A stretch of 64,000 bases of DNA, taken from the NCBI GenBank assembly GCA_945860955.1, contig CAMATH010000015.1, forward strand, positions 1-64,000. Direction: 5' to 3'. Position 1 is the first letter of the stretch. The number at the start of each line of letters is the position of its first letter. The notes beneath the pieces are model-generated. The model was not told where the DNA came from. It saw nothing but the letters and a program-made list of their open reading frames with translations, and made no database searches. Positions 1 through 10,247 of the stretch are shown here, one piece after another. The translations under genes were made by a program, and so were the position numbers. This DNA is from Planctomicrobium piriforme. GTDB taxonomy: Bacteria > Planctomycetota > Planctomycetia > Planctomycetales > Planctomycetaceae.

Positions 1-2
1 TC

Positions 3-140
3 TTGACGCCAATCCCGGAAGATTTTGCCGGCGTCGCTCAACTGTCGATTCAAGCAGGGCGACTCGAACTTCGCGAACGTCGCGATCAACAACCGAGAAC
101 GATCGGGATCCCGACGTCTCTGTCGGTTTCGCCACAGTAG
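3..140 (+). CDS. possible C-terminal end of a gene entering from upstream
   Basis: Frame 3 is open from the window edge to a TAG at 138-140, giving 45 residues that contain LSIQAGRLELRERRDQ and look like a natural charged amphipathic stretch. No domain can be named from so short a piece. The neighbouring frame is also open here, so this could be a chance reading frame. If real, the gene begins outside the window and converges on the hydroxylase gene. No gene is seen between 141 and 345. Confidence 0.3.
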   Translation: MTPIPEDFAGVAQLSIQAGRLELRERRDQQPRTIGIPTSLSVSPQ

Positions 141-345
141 ACTTCACGACGCACTCGCGGCTGTCGCAACCCTCCGGGCGAGCCGTCCGTCGCGAAATGA
201 AATGGACGCCGCACGGTCCCAGCGAGGGATTGAACCGTTGGTCGACGTCGAATGCGGGGGGCCTAGGTGTGAGTCTTGGGGCAGCCCCCAGTGCGTTATT
301 TGGCCGGCGGTGGCACAGAGGGGCCAGTGTTTCAGAGAAAGACGG

Positions 346-1206
346 TTACGGAGTTGGCTCTTGCTGCCTCGTTTCCTTCAGGGCGACTTCGGGGGCGAGG
401 GGGTAGAGCAACTGGTCGATCAGTTTGTCGGGGACGGGAGAGTCGATGCCGTAGTCTTGGGGGAGTTCTTTGGGAAGGTACAGCGTTCCAAAGAGAGCGT
501 CGAGCCAGGGGAGATTTGAGGAAAAATTGCGATTGATGGGGCCGCTTTTGGTGTGATGCCAGTGGTGAAAGGCGGGGGTCGAGAAGAGCCATTCGAGAGG
601 CCCGAAGCGCCATTTGAGGTTGGCGTGAATGAAGTAGCCCCAGACCGTAGGGATCAATGTGACCACGAGGGGAACCAGATTGTTTGAGACCGAGATTCTG
701 CCTTTGTTTCCGAACCCCAGTAAATACATGGGCGCGAGCGCCATGAAACGGGAGAAGACCATATCGACGGGATGGGCGCGGGTATTGACGAGGAAATCCA
801 ATTGCTCGGCACTGTGGTGAATCGCGTGGAACCGCCACAGAAAGGGGACATGATGGCTGAGCCGATGTCCCCAGTAGTACCCGGTCTCGCTGATGACAAA
901 GCCCACGACGATTTTGGTCCAGACATTCAAGTCGGCGGTCGCCTCCAGGAGCGCGTCGGGGATCCACCGTTGGACGGCGATCGCGACGAAGCTCATGGGG
1001 ATACTGAGCAGCGAGGCGAGAGCCAACCCGTTGAGGAAGAAATACCCCAGGTCGATCAGGAGTCCCTTGCGGAACACCTTTTTGGGGGTGGCCGCACAGA
1101 AGTATTCGAGCGGCACAAAGACCACCGCCAGCCCCACCAGCCAGACCGCCATGTTCCAGGTTTTGGCCAACAGGTCGGCGAGTGTTTCGTTGATGAGGGA
1201 ATCCAT
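346..1206 (-). CDS. sterol desaturase / fatty acid hydroxylase family membrane protein
   Basis: This 286-residue integral membrane di-iron enzyme has the histidine boxes of the fatty acid hydroxylase superfamily: HRLSHH at 114-119, HAIHHS at 127-132, H145, and FHHWHH at 213-218. Hydrophobic segments lie at about 18-35, 53-75, 98-112 and 150-190. Family members hydroxylate or desaturate lipid C-H bonds using O2 and electrons from a partner reductase. The substrate cannot be read from sequence; hopanoid, sterol or fatty acid are all possible. The gene stands alone, converging with whatever precedes it and with about 600 bp of empty upstream sequence. The ATG at 1206 gives the normal N-terminal membrane segment. 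Confidence 0.85.
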   Translation of the reverse strand: MDSLINETLADLLAKTWNMAVWLVGLAVVFVPLEYFCAATPKKVFRKGLLIDLGYFFLNGLALASLLSIPMSFVAIAVQRWIPDALLEATADLNVWTKIVVGFVISETGYYWGHRLSHHVPFLWRFHAIHHSAEQLDFLVNTRAHPVDMVFSRFMALAPMYLLGFGNKGRISVSNNLVPLVVTLIPTVWGYFIHANLKWRFGPLEWLFSTPAFHHWHHTKSGPINRNFSSNLPWLDALFGTLYLPKELPQDYGIDSPVPDKLIDQLLYPLAPEVALKETRQQEPTP

Positions 1207-1810
1207 GACGGCTGTAGTTTGGGGGTGGTGGAAGGCGAGACGTTGAGACCGAGCCGCGCCCGTGAGGAAGCGGTTGACTGCAACTGCTTCCTCACGGGAA
1301 ATGTGACACCGAAAAATCGGTTCGGGTCACGCTTTCATCCTTGCGGGAGAAAACGAGACGTTTGCTTGGTAGGACAGAAAAAAAATTGACAGGATGAAGA
1401 GGATGATAAGGGATGAACAGAATGGAGTCTCGCGCCATCTCTGTTCTCTGGATCAGTTGCTGAAATCGAAAAATTCCCAATCCAAACGATCGACAGCCGC
1501 CTCAACAATCCTGTCCATCCTCTTCATCCTGTCGAAAAATTCATCGGCTCGCTTGGTGGGTAAACTGGGTGCCATGGCCAGCGAGCGCAGCGAGTCGGCC
1601 GTGAGCGTGGCAACGTGCATTGCTGTTGGAGTTCGGGCGAGTCTCGCCCCGAAGCTGGCTGTTGAAAACAAAAAACGGGTCCGGGGGCAACTCAATTGAG
1701 TTATCCCCTTTCCCGTTGTATTGGCACCTGTACGCTGGTGAACCAGCGGTGTCGATGCAGAGTGTGCTAGCCACTCACAGTGAGAGCTGAGCGACCAATC
1801 GCAATGACGA
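1207..1810. other. gene-free interval with one inverted repeat
   Basis: No convincing gene lies in this 604-bp space between two minus-strand genes. The small open frames have no protein-like character. The only structure seen is the 18-bp inverted repeat at 1388-1405 and 1516-1533. The upstream region of the hydroxylase gene must lie within the low-coordinate part. Confidence 0.6.
1388..1533. repeat. perfect 18-bp inverted repeat with 110-bp spacer
   Basis: GACAGGATGAAGAGGATG at 1388-1405 is matched exactly, in reverse complement, at 1516-1533. The arm is a purine-rich string built on GGATGA. The sequence type resembles low-complexity intergenic repeats of planctomycete chromosomes, but copy number elsewhere cannot be seen here. 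The 110-bp spacer codes for nothing recognisable. Confidence 0.75.
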
Positions 1811-2644
1811 CTAGCGAGCCTTCAGACGACGATAGCGGGCGAAGACCACCATTCCACCCATCGCAGCGAGCAACAAGCTGCTCGGTTCGGGGACTGGGCC
1901 GCCACCGCCGCCACCACCGCCGCCGCCACCACCCTCGAGTTCAAGGACGACGCCGTCCAAGAGGGTGAATGGAGGCAGAGCGGCCGATCCGAAAGCACGG
2001 AACGAGAGCACCTGCGAGGCAGAACTGGCGGTGAACACAACCTGCTCATCAAACCAGCCTGTGAAGCCTTGGCTCGGATTGGAGACAAGTGATGTGCTGA
2101 AGGTGCTGCCGCCAAAGGTCACGTCAATCCTCTGATCGGTGGCTCCCGTCTCGTCGGTGAACTGGGAAGTCGCCCACTCGAACGACAGGCGGTACTGCAG
2201 ACCGACGGTCAGACCGTTGATCGTTTGTTGGACACTGTCGATGGCATAACCGCCATCCATGCCGAGGAACTGGCCGCCGTTGTCGCTGCCAGTGAATCCG
2301 TTGTTGACACCGTTGCCAGGACCCCAGATGAAAATGTTGGAATTGGCACCGGCCGAGAACTGTGACGCGAAGCCACCTCCGAAACCGAAGGTGGCATCGT
2401 CGGCAGTCGTGTCGAGAATGAAGTTGAATCCTTGTGCCGCACTCGGCGCACCGCCAAAGTCGACGGGGTTACCGGCCGAGGTCCATCCGGGGACAGTCAC
2501 AATGGCGTCAAGTTGTCCCAGACCTGAAGCTTCAAAATCACCATTGGTCACCAGATTGGCCCCCCAGGCCAACCCGACGCCGCCGGAGCAAACCGCTGCC
2601 AGCAGCAACACTTTCGCGGAACGCGAAATGGAAGAGAGCGTCAT
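1811..2644 (-). CDS. PEP-CTERM sorting domain protein, secreted
   Basis: The 277-residue product has an N-terminal signal peptide (hydrophobic core about 11-28, ending near WGA). Its body starts with NLVTNGDFE, the opening typical of secreted beta-sandwich proteins of the DUF642/carbohydrate-binding type. A run of 12 glycines precedes the C-terminal sorting signal at 250-277: a Pro-Glu-Pro at 252-254, a hydrophobic helix, and a basic tail RYRRLKAR. By family knowledge such proteins are exported by Sec, then recognised and processed by an exosortase. No exosortase gene lies in this window. The GC-rich glycine run is prone to slippage. Confidence 0.85.
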   Translation of the reverse strand: MTLSSISRSAKVLLLAAVCSGGVGLAWGANLVTNGDFEASGLGQLDAIVTVPGWTSAGNPVDFGGAPSAAQGFNFILDTTADDATFGFGGGFASQFSAGANSNIFIWGPGNGVNNGFTGSDNGGQFLGMDGGYAIDSVQQTINGLTVGLQYRLSFEWATSQFTDETGATDQRIDVTFGGSTFSTSLVSNPSQGFTGWFDEQVVFTASSASQVLSFRAFGSAALPPFTLLDGVVLELEGGGGGGGGGGGGPVPEPSSLLLAAMGGMVVFARYRRLKAR

Positions 2645-3843
2645 TAAACAGAGACCTTTCGGAAATGAAGTCGATCAAGATGACTGTCGCATGGAGCCAC
2701 TACACATCAAAATACGAGCGGAAATGACGAGACCAAGGCAAACCCACCCGTATCGCGCTTCTCCACCCTGGCGGTCATTTCACAGACGCTCCATGCGCCA
2801 TTTGAGTCCGGTGATCGGCAACTATTACCGACATCCGCCAACTCCCCGTGAAACGTCCGCCAACAATGTAAGGAACGACCCTGGTCCGACTCATTCGAAC
2901 CCCAAGTAGGAGCTTCGGCCGATAGCTCCCCTTCCACCAAATTCACCACCAAAACCAACACGCCAACAGCATTGGAACCCCTTGCCGTCAAGTCGGATTG
3001 TGGTAGTGATTTCGAAGGTCATTTCACCCAACAAAATGACCTCTGTCAAACAGATATTGAACGAAGAATTCAAGAATATTCACATTCCCAAAAATGGGAA
3101 CAGAGAATTTACATATTTGGTTTTTTAGAGTATTGGCGAGCGTGGAGCGTCGGTTCGCTGTGCCCGCAAAAACCTCCAAATCGACCCAAAATAAATTTGG
3201 TTTGTTAGATGTTAGGGTCGATCCAATTGTCTCTGAAACCGAGGGCGCATCACGCAATTGTTGCGCTTCATCCCCTGGAACCCGTCCAAGATCAATTCCG
3301 TGTTCCGGTTGTTTCAACCGCCGGTGATTTGGTTTGTCCAAAGAATTTCGCAAACGACGAAATGGATCTTGGAAGGGCGCTGAGTGGCAGCCCAATTTTT
3401 TGGCCGTGCGAAGTCGGCCACCCGCCCCTCACCGGCTGCCTGTACTTCTCAATCACGCGTCGCGGTGCGGGACTCCAGGTAACTCCTGTCAATTGCCACC
3501 CGGAGTACGCACTTTCCGCAAAATTTCGTCGTAGCGGCCTCCCGGAACTCAGTTCCCCGCAGAATTCTTCAGAAATTCACCGAACCAAATCGTGTCTACG
3601 AGCATCTTTGCTATATCAGTTCTGGCCAAGTGGCCCGTCTCAGACATTTCGTCTTGCACGAAAGACGGAATGTCTTAAAATAAATCGGCCTGGCGGGCGA
3701 ATGACGTGTGATTGGATTCACTCAGCACTCGCCTCCTGGCGACTCTGTCGCTCAGCAATTCGATGCTAACTCATTCGCCTGCCCGCTGGTCACCTGCGGT
3801 TCGGCGAACTCGCATCGCACAACCCATCACTCAGGTTCCTGCC
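2645..3843. other. 1.2-kb gene-poor, relatively AT-rich interval with hairpins
   Basis: No reading frame here looks like protein. Base composition drops below the local GC level between about 2960 and 3240. Visible structures are a 9-bp perfect hairpin at 3016-3042 (AGGTCATTT / AAATGACCT), a 6-bp hairpin with an A4 loop at 3085-3100, and a 14-bp hairpin at 3642-3675. The interval separates the divergently transcribed PEP-CTERM gene and the hypothetical gene at 3844, so promoters for both should lie here. None could be picked out confidently. Confidence 0.5.
3642..3675. repeat. 14-bp hairpin, probable dispersed palindrome
   Basis: AGACATTTCGTCTT at 3642-3655 pairs with AAGACGGAATGTCT at 3662-3675 across a 6-nt loop, with one G-T pair. 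No T-run follows on either strand, so it is not a standard terminator. It ends 168 bp before the proposed start of the next gene. Confidence 0.7.
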
Positions 3844-4461
3844 ATGTCGATCGGACTGAATCGAACGGAATTCGAACAACTGCGTCGTTCGGGTGTTTCC
3901 GACGCCTATCCCAAACCGACTCTTGCGGTCGTTCAAGAATTGAACGACCGGGGATACGCGGTCGACGTGACGGTGTTGAACTATCTGGTCAAAACCGCTC
4001 GGGTCCAGCCGAGCCGAGTCGGGCAACGCAATTTTTCGTGGCAGGAAGATCAGATTGACACGGTCGCGGGTATTCTGGAGGAACAGAAGAGTTTTCTCCC
4101 CGCAGTGATCGCTTCGGAGGTCTTTGGATTTCCCTATGCAACCTACTTGAGGGCGCTCAGGCAGGCGGTCGAGCAGTTGCGAATCGAATCGGCCGACCCG
4201 ACGGTCGCCGAGGATCCCAGCCTGTTCATAATGCACGTGGCCCCGCCCCGCTTCGGTCGCCCGGCCCGGGTTTCGTTCACCGTTTGCGACGACGTTCGCG
4301 CTCATCTCTGTGCGCAGGAGTCTGGCAACGTCCCTTTTGGGGTCGGGACGCGAACGACGACAATGCCCCGTGTCGATGAAAACGCAATCCCACCGGCACA
4401 TGGTCCGCCAGTCTCCCCCGCAGTCCATCATCGGAATGGCATGGCGTTCTCGGCGAAATAG
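3844..4461 (+). CDS. hypothetical protein
   Basis: This 205-residue product begins MSIGLNRTEFEQLRRSG and is not recognised. The first 110 residues read like a compact helical domain (LAVVQELNDRGYAVDVTVLNYL; then IASEVFGFPYATYLRALRQ). The last 80 residues are proline- and arginine-rich and look disordered. There is no signal peptide or membrane segment. An upstream ATG at 3712 in the same frame adds 44 low-complexity residues; the ATG at 3844 is preferred because protein-like sequence begins there. The gene is followed 56 bp later by the epimerase gene on the same strand. Confidence 0.6.
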   Translation: MSIGLNRTEFEQLRRSGVSDAYPKPTLAVVQELNDRGYAVDVTVLNYLVKTARVQPSRVGQRNFSWQEDQIDTVAGILEEQKSFLPAVIASEVFGFPYATYLRALRQAVEQLRIESADPTVAEDPSLFIMHVAPPRFGRPARVSFTVCDDVRAHLCAQESGNVPFGVGTRTTTMPRVDENAIPPAHGPPVSPAVHHRNGMAFSAK

Positions 4462-4517
4462 TCTTCGGCACCGCGACAAGCTGATTTTTTCCCGAACAGT
4501 CTCTAGACTTCGGGACC

Positions 4518-5477
4518 ATGCCTATCAAGCCCGCCAAAACACATCTCATCATCGGCTGTGGCTACCTGGGTCGCCGCGTGGCCGATGTCTGGTTGACTCA
4601 AGGCGATCGGGTCTTGGTCGTGACTCGCTCGCTCGCCCGTGCCGAGGAATTTCGGAGTGCAGGCTTGATTCCAGTCGTCGGAGACGTCACCAGCCCCAGT
4701 TCGCTCCCGCAAATCGCCGGTATCGACACACTGCTGTACGCAGTCGGCCTCGACCGATCTGCTGGCCATTCTCAGCGGGCCGTGTATGTTGAGGGACTCC
4801 GCAATGTCCTCTCCGCGATCACCCCGTCAGCAGGTGCGGTACCGGTCGAATCGCCCTCGAATTCGCGAATCGGGGAATCCCACGAAAGACCGAACGAGTT
4901 ACCTCTCGGTGTGGGCAGGTTTCTCTACATTTCCAGTACGAGTGTCTACGGTCAAGCCGCTGGTGAATGGGTTGACGAGGAGTCGGTGACAGAGCCGACT
5001 GCCGAGAATGGTCAGGTCTGTCTCGATGCCGAACGATTGTTGCGAGCGTCGATTCCGAACGCGATCATACTCCGATCTGCCGGGATTTATGGCCCGGGGC
5101 GAATGGTTGCGCGGCTTGAGTCTCTGCGGGCCGGCACCCCCATGACCGGAAATCCCGACGCGTGGTTGAATCTGATTCATGTCGATGATTTGGTGAAATC
5201 GGTGCTGCGTTGCCAGACTTGCGGAGTTCCTGGCGCGACGTATCTGGTGTCCGACGACGCGCCATTACGGCGACGAGAGTTCTATCAGCGTGTCGCCGAC
5301 TTCTCCGGCATCCCCGCACCATCGTTCGCTCCCCTTCCAGCCAACGCGTTGGAACAAACGGTTTTCAACAAACGCTGTTCGAATCGCCGAATCCGCCACG
5401 AATTGAAAGTCGAACTGGAATTTCCCACGGTGGTGGAGGGAATTCCGGATGCTCTCGGCAGGTCCGCGCAGGCGTGA
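4518..5477 (+). CDS. NAD(P)-dependent epimerase/dehydratase (YeeZ-like atypical SDR)
   Basis: The 319-residue Rossmann protein opens with LIIGCGYLGRRVA, the GxGYLG nucleotide-binding motif at about 11-17. It continues with an SSTSVYG segment containing the catalytic-type tyrosine and with RSAGIYGPGR, seen in nucleotide-sugar epimerases. The usual lysine four residues after the tyrosine is absent, as in the YeeZ-like atypical short-chain dehydrogenases, so the chemistry is uncertain. It is a soluble protein. A candidate intrinsic terminator lies at 5696-5737. Confidence 0.8.
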   Translation: MPIKPAKTHLIIGCGYLGRRVADVWLTQGDRVLVVTRSLARAEEFRSAGLIPVVGDVTSPSSLPQIAGIDTLLYAVGLDRSAGHSQRAVYVEGLRNVLSAITPSAGAVPVESPSNSRIGESHERPNELPLGVGRFLYISSTSVYGQAAGEWVDEESVTEPTAENGQVCLDAERLLRASIPNAIILRSAGIYGPGRMVARLESLRAGTPMTGNPDAWLNLIHVDDLVKSVLRCQTCGVPGATYLVSDDAPLRRREFYQRVADFSGIPAPSFAPLPANALEQTVFNKRCSNRRIRHELKVELEFPTVVEGIPDALGRSAQA

Positions 5478-5695
5478 ACGGGCCGTGATTCTCGATACTG
5501 CCGAAACGATGTGATTACGCGGAGCCGAGCTCGTCAGGAAAAACAGGCCCAGCCAGCAATTGAATGCATCAACTTCAATCCGCCAGAGGGTTCCATATTG
5601 CCGGACTTACGCGACTTCGTCGAAGACCGCCCCCCACCGATGAATCGCTGGTACAAGCCGTTTCAACGGTTCGCAGTTCCGCGCGACAGAACAGA

Positions 5696-5737
5696 CGATC
5701 GTCCGGCGGGCAGTTGCCACGGACGATCGCCTTTTTT
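5696..5737 (+). terminator. Rho-independent terminator after the epimerase gene
   Basis: A 10-bp perfect stem (5696-5705 with 5720-5729; CGATCGTCCG / CGGACGATCG) has a 14-nt loop and is followed by CC and six T at 5732-5737 on the plus strand. It lies about 220 bp downstream of the epimerase stop, in front of the convergent sucD gene. The polarity of the T-run fits plus-strand transcripts only. Confidence 0.7.
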
Positions 5738-5764
5738 CGCTACGGGTGATTAGGATCGACAGCG

Positions 5765-6646
5765 TTACCGGCGTTTCGCCGCGATCGCGCGCTGCATCGC
5801 CGTTCCCATGTCGGCTGGGCTTTCCGCCACGACGACGCCCGCCGCTTCCAGAGCAGCGACTTTTTCGGTGGCGGTTCCGGCTCCGCCCGAGATGATCGCG
5901 CCGGCGTGTCCCATCCGCTTTCCTGGCGGGGCCGTCCGGCCGGCGATGAACGCCGCGACTGGCTTGGTGACGTGTTCCTTGATGTAGGCCGCCGCCCGTT
6001 CCTCGGCGTTACCGCCGATTTCACCCATCATCAGAATCGCTTCGGTCTTCGGATCTTCCTGAAACATCCGCAGGCAGTCGATGAAGCTGGTTCCGACAAT
6101 TGGGTCGCCTCCCAGGCCGACACAGGTCGACTGGCCGAGTCCCAGGCTGCTGAGCTGCCAGACGGCTTCATACGTCAGCGTGCCGCTGCGGCTCATCAGG
6201 CCAATGCTGCCGGGCTTGTGAATGTAACCGGGCATAATGCCGATCTTGCATTCGCCGGGGGTGATGACGCCAGGGCAATTGGGGCCGATGAGTCGGGACT
6301 TGCTGTGGGCCATCCGGCGGTAGACCCGAACCATGTCGAGAACGGGGGTTCCTTCCGTGATGGCGATGATCACGGGGATGCCGGCCGCCTCGGCTTCGAG
6401 AATCGCGTCGCCCGCTCCTGGAGGGGGGACGAAGATCATCGTGGCGTTGGCACCGGTCTTCGCGACCGCTTCTTCAACGGTGTTGAACACGGGGAAACCG
6501 TCGATTGACGTTCCCCCTTTGCCGGGGGTCACGCCGCCGACCATTTGTGTGCCGTACTCTCGGCACTTCTGACTGTGGAACAAGCCGGTCTTGCCAGTAA
6601 TGCCCTGACAGATCACGCGCGTGTCGCGATTGACGAGAATGCTCAT
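5765..6646 (-). CDS. sucD: succinyl-CoA ligase (ADP/GDP-forming), alpha subunit
   Basis: This 293-residue subunit pairs with SucC to interconvert succinyl-CoA and succinate with nucleotide triphosphate formation in the TCA cycle. The CoA-binding Rossmann domain starts [18 protein letters not shown]. The phosphorylated histidine is H247 in the conserved [10 protein letters not shown] loop. The frame stays open upstream to a TTG at 6682, but family members start at the MSILV methionine (ATG at 6644-6646), so that start is used. The gene lies 126 bp downstream of sucC and is very likely co-transcribed with it. Confidence 0.95.
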   Translation of the reverse strand: MSILVNRDTRVICQGITGKTGLFHSQKCREYGTQMVGGVTPGKGGTSIDGFPVFNTVEEAVAKTGANATMIFVPPPGAGDAILEAEAAGIPVIIAITEGTPVLDMVRVYRRMAHSKSRLIGPNCPGVITPGECKIGIMPGYIHKPGSIGLMSRSGTLTYEAVWQLSSLGLGQSTCVGLGGDPIVGTSFIDCLRMFQEDPKTEAILMMGEIGGNAEERAAAYIKEHVTKPVAAFIAGRTAPPGKRMGHAGAIISGGAGTATEKVAALEAAGVVVAESPADMGTAMQRAIAAKRR

Positions 6647-6772
6647 GGTGGTGGTCTGGGGTTCCGCGAGAGCGGATTTCAACGGGGAAAGCGGAGGGCG
6701 CGCGATGGAGTGCGCGGGAAATTCAATGATCCGCCGCGCCCCCTTGTGAGACGCGGCGGCGAAGTCAATAAA

Positions 6773-7960
<1,188 letters not shown>

Positions 7961-8167
7961 GTTGGCTGAGGATCGGGTCGCTGGAATCCACCCGCCAGAT
8001 CGGGGAACACCACGCTCTTGAGAGACGGATTGGCGGCGGGCGTCGGCGAGAATGATAGCGGGGGGGCTTTCGGGTTGCCATGACGGGAGGTGGACTGGCC
8101 CGGAATCCGACCGTGATTCGTGGTATCATCCACGCCAGCATGGATTCATCCGCGGGGAATCGCACAC

Positions 8168-9010
8168 ATGTCCAATCCTCCCACATTTCGAAGTTTCTCC
8201 CGACAGGCGATGGGGCGCGTCGCGGGCTGGAGTTGCGAGACCGGTCGATGGGCACGAGCGGCGGTCGCTCGATTGGGTCGGTCGGCGCTCGAATTCCTGT
8301 ATCCCCCGACTTGCCGACTGTGTGGGGTTGAAATTCCCTCTCAAGTCGCCAACAGCGTGCCGCTGGTGTTTTGCGACAAGTGTCTGGAAGGCCTCTGCTC
8401 CAGGGCGGGTCCGGCATGCGTGCGTTGCGGGATGGGAATTGGCCCGTACATTGATCCGAACCACGGGTGTTTGATTTGCCGGGGCGAGTCGTTCGCCTTT
8501 GAATCCGTGTTTCGATTGGGGGGATATGAGAACGAACTGAAACAAGCGGTGTTGCAAGGGAAACGGCGGGGGGGAGATGCGGTCCTTGCCGGGCTGGCGA
8601 ATCTGGCTCTGGGGGTGAACGAGGCCGCATTGAGACATGTCCAGTTCGACGTCATCATTCCGATTCCGTTTCACCGCTGGCAGGCTCTGTTTCGTCCGCA
8701 CAATCCTGCGGAAGAGCTGGCCCGGGCGTGGGGGAGGCGATTGAACATCCCCGTGGCCACCCATATACTGCGAAAGACGCGATGGACCGAGAAGCAGTCC
8801 ATGCTGCCTCCCGCACAACGGCGGGTCAACGTGAAAGACGCGTTCGCCGTCGTCGAGGGAGCGTTGCCTGAAGGAGCGACCGTACTGTTGGCCGACGACG
8901 TCCTCACAACGGGAACCACCGCCCACGAAGCGGCACGCGCGCTCAAGATGTCGGGGGCGTCGCGGGTGATTGTGGGTGTGGTGGCTCGCGGGCTGGGGCG
9001 GCATTCGTAG
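8168..9010 (+). CDS. comF: ComF family phosphoribosyltransferase-like protein
   Basis: The 280-residue product has an N-terminal double zinc ribbon with four CxxC knuckles (CRLC, CDKC, CVRC, CLIC). It ends in a type I phosphoribosyltransferase fold with the PRPP loop VLLADDVLTTGTT. In competent bacteria ComF takes part in DNA uptake or processing; in most lineages the biochemical role is unproven. The ATG at 8168 (MSNPPTF) is chosen over an in-frame start 48 bp upstream, which would add residues with no family character. The gene is divergent from sucC. Confidence 0.85.
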   Translation: MSNPPTFRSFSRQAMGRVAGWSCETGRWARAAVARLGRSALEFLYPPTCRLCGVEIPSQVANSVPLVFCDKCLEGLCSRAGPACVRCGMGIGPYIDPNHGCLICRGESFAFESVFRLGGYENELKQAVLQGKRRGGDAVLAGLANLALGVNEAALRHVQFDVIIPIPFHRWQALFRPHNPAEELARAWGRRLNIPVATHILRKTRWTEKQSMLPPAQRRVNVKDAFAVVEGALPEGATVLLADDVLTTGTTAHEAARALKMSGASRVIVGVVARGLGRHS

Positions 9011-9131
9011 CCGGTCAATTGGGTTTGCCCACCCGGTCTGAATCGCGTTTGAGTCTGGAGTTTGTTCTGTCCGCCAAGTCGGCACACTACACGCCAGGGA
9101 TTTCCCGGGCGTTTTTCATACGAAGCCCACA

Positions 9132-10211
9132 ATGTCCGCTGCGAGTTCTCCCAAAAAACGCCCTCGAAGCCGGGCGTCACCCAAGTACTTCTTCATCCGC
9201 GGGCTGGCGATCATCCTTCCCCCGGTACTCACGTTGCTGATCCTGATCTGGATTGGCAATACCCTGTACAACTACGTGATCGCCCCCGTGAATACGGTGG
9301 TCCGGTTCGCGGTCGCCCATCTGAAGTACGGCGACGAGATCCGGACGGCAGGCAGTCTGGTGGAGCCGGTCCCGGGACTTCCCGCGCTCCCCGAATGGGG
9401 ACGCAACTATCGCGTCAGTCACGAACTCGATCAGCAGCTCAAAAGCGTGTATGGCGTCAATCCGCTGCACACGCGGGGGACCGTTCCCGAAGAACAATTG
9501 CTGAACGATCGGTTTCTGCACTCGGTGTATGTGCCGATCGGGAAGGAACTGGAACCGCAAAACTACGTCCCGCTCGACGACTACAACCTCGTCTTCAAGC
9601 ACCTGCGACCGCAGCCTCCCCCGACGACAGCGATCGGGCTGTATATGGAGGTGGCCGCCGTCCGGGAGTTTCCCACGCAGTGGCACCTCAGTCTGCTGGC
9701 GCTCTCGATCACAATACTGGCGCTCTATTTTCTGGGACGGTTTCTCACGGCCCGGCTGGGGGGGTGGCTTTTCCGTTGGTTTGAGTGGATGCTCAACCGC
9801 GTTCCGGTGGTGCGGAATGTGTACGCCACGGTCAAACAGCTCACCGACTTCATCTTTACCGAGCGCGAAGTGGAGTTCAATCGCGTGGTCGCGGTGGAGT
9901 ATCCCCGGTTGGGAGCCTGGAGTCTCGGCTTTTTGACGGGAGACGGACTGCGGGAATGCGTCAACTCGGCGGGAGAGCCGCTGGTGTCGGTGCTGGTGCC
10001 AGCATCCCCCATGCCAATGAGCGGTTTCACCGTGATGGTGCCGCGCGGGAGTGTGATTGACCTGGAACTCACCGTGGACCAGGCGTTGCAATACATTGTG
10101 TCGTGCGGAGTGTTGATTCCCCCCGGCCAGGCGATTCCCGGTACGGATATCGGGGACAATCCGCCACCACTGGTTGAGCCGCTGACTGGAGCGGCGCGAC
10201 TTCCCAAATAA
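9132..10211 (+). CDS. DUF502 family inner-membrane protein
   Basis: This 359-residue protein has a basic N-terminus and a first membrane helix at about 22-42 (GLAIILPPVLTLLILIWIG). A long soluble insert covers 43-180, a second helix 184-204, and a C-terminal domain contains PVVRNVYATVKQL and the GFTVMVPRGSV segment typical of DUF502. The long insert between the helices makes it larger than the usual 200-220 residue members. Function is unknown. It precedes hemC by 36 bp on the same strand. Confidence 0.85.
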   Translation: MSAASSPKKRPRSRASPKYFFIRGLAIILPPVLTLLILIWIGNTLYNYVIAPVNTVVRFAVAHLKYGDEIRTAGSLVEPVPGLPALPEWGRNYRVSHELDQQLKSVYGVNPLHTRGTVPEEQLLNDRFLHSVYVPIGKELEPQNYVPLDDYNLVFKHLRPQPPPTTAIGLYMEVAAVREFPTQWHLSLLALSITILALYFLGRFLTARLGGWLFRWFEWMLNRVPVVRNVYATVKQLTDFIFTEREVEFNRVVAVEYPRLGAWSLGFLTGDGLRECVNSAGEPLVSVLVPASPMPMSGFTVMVPRGSVIDLELTVDQALQYIVSCGVLIPPGQAIPGTDIGDNPPPLVEPLTGAARLPK

Positions 10212-10247
10212 TTCTTCGCAACATCCTCTGAATTCATTCCAACACCC

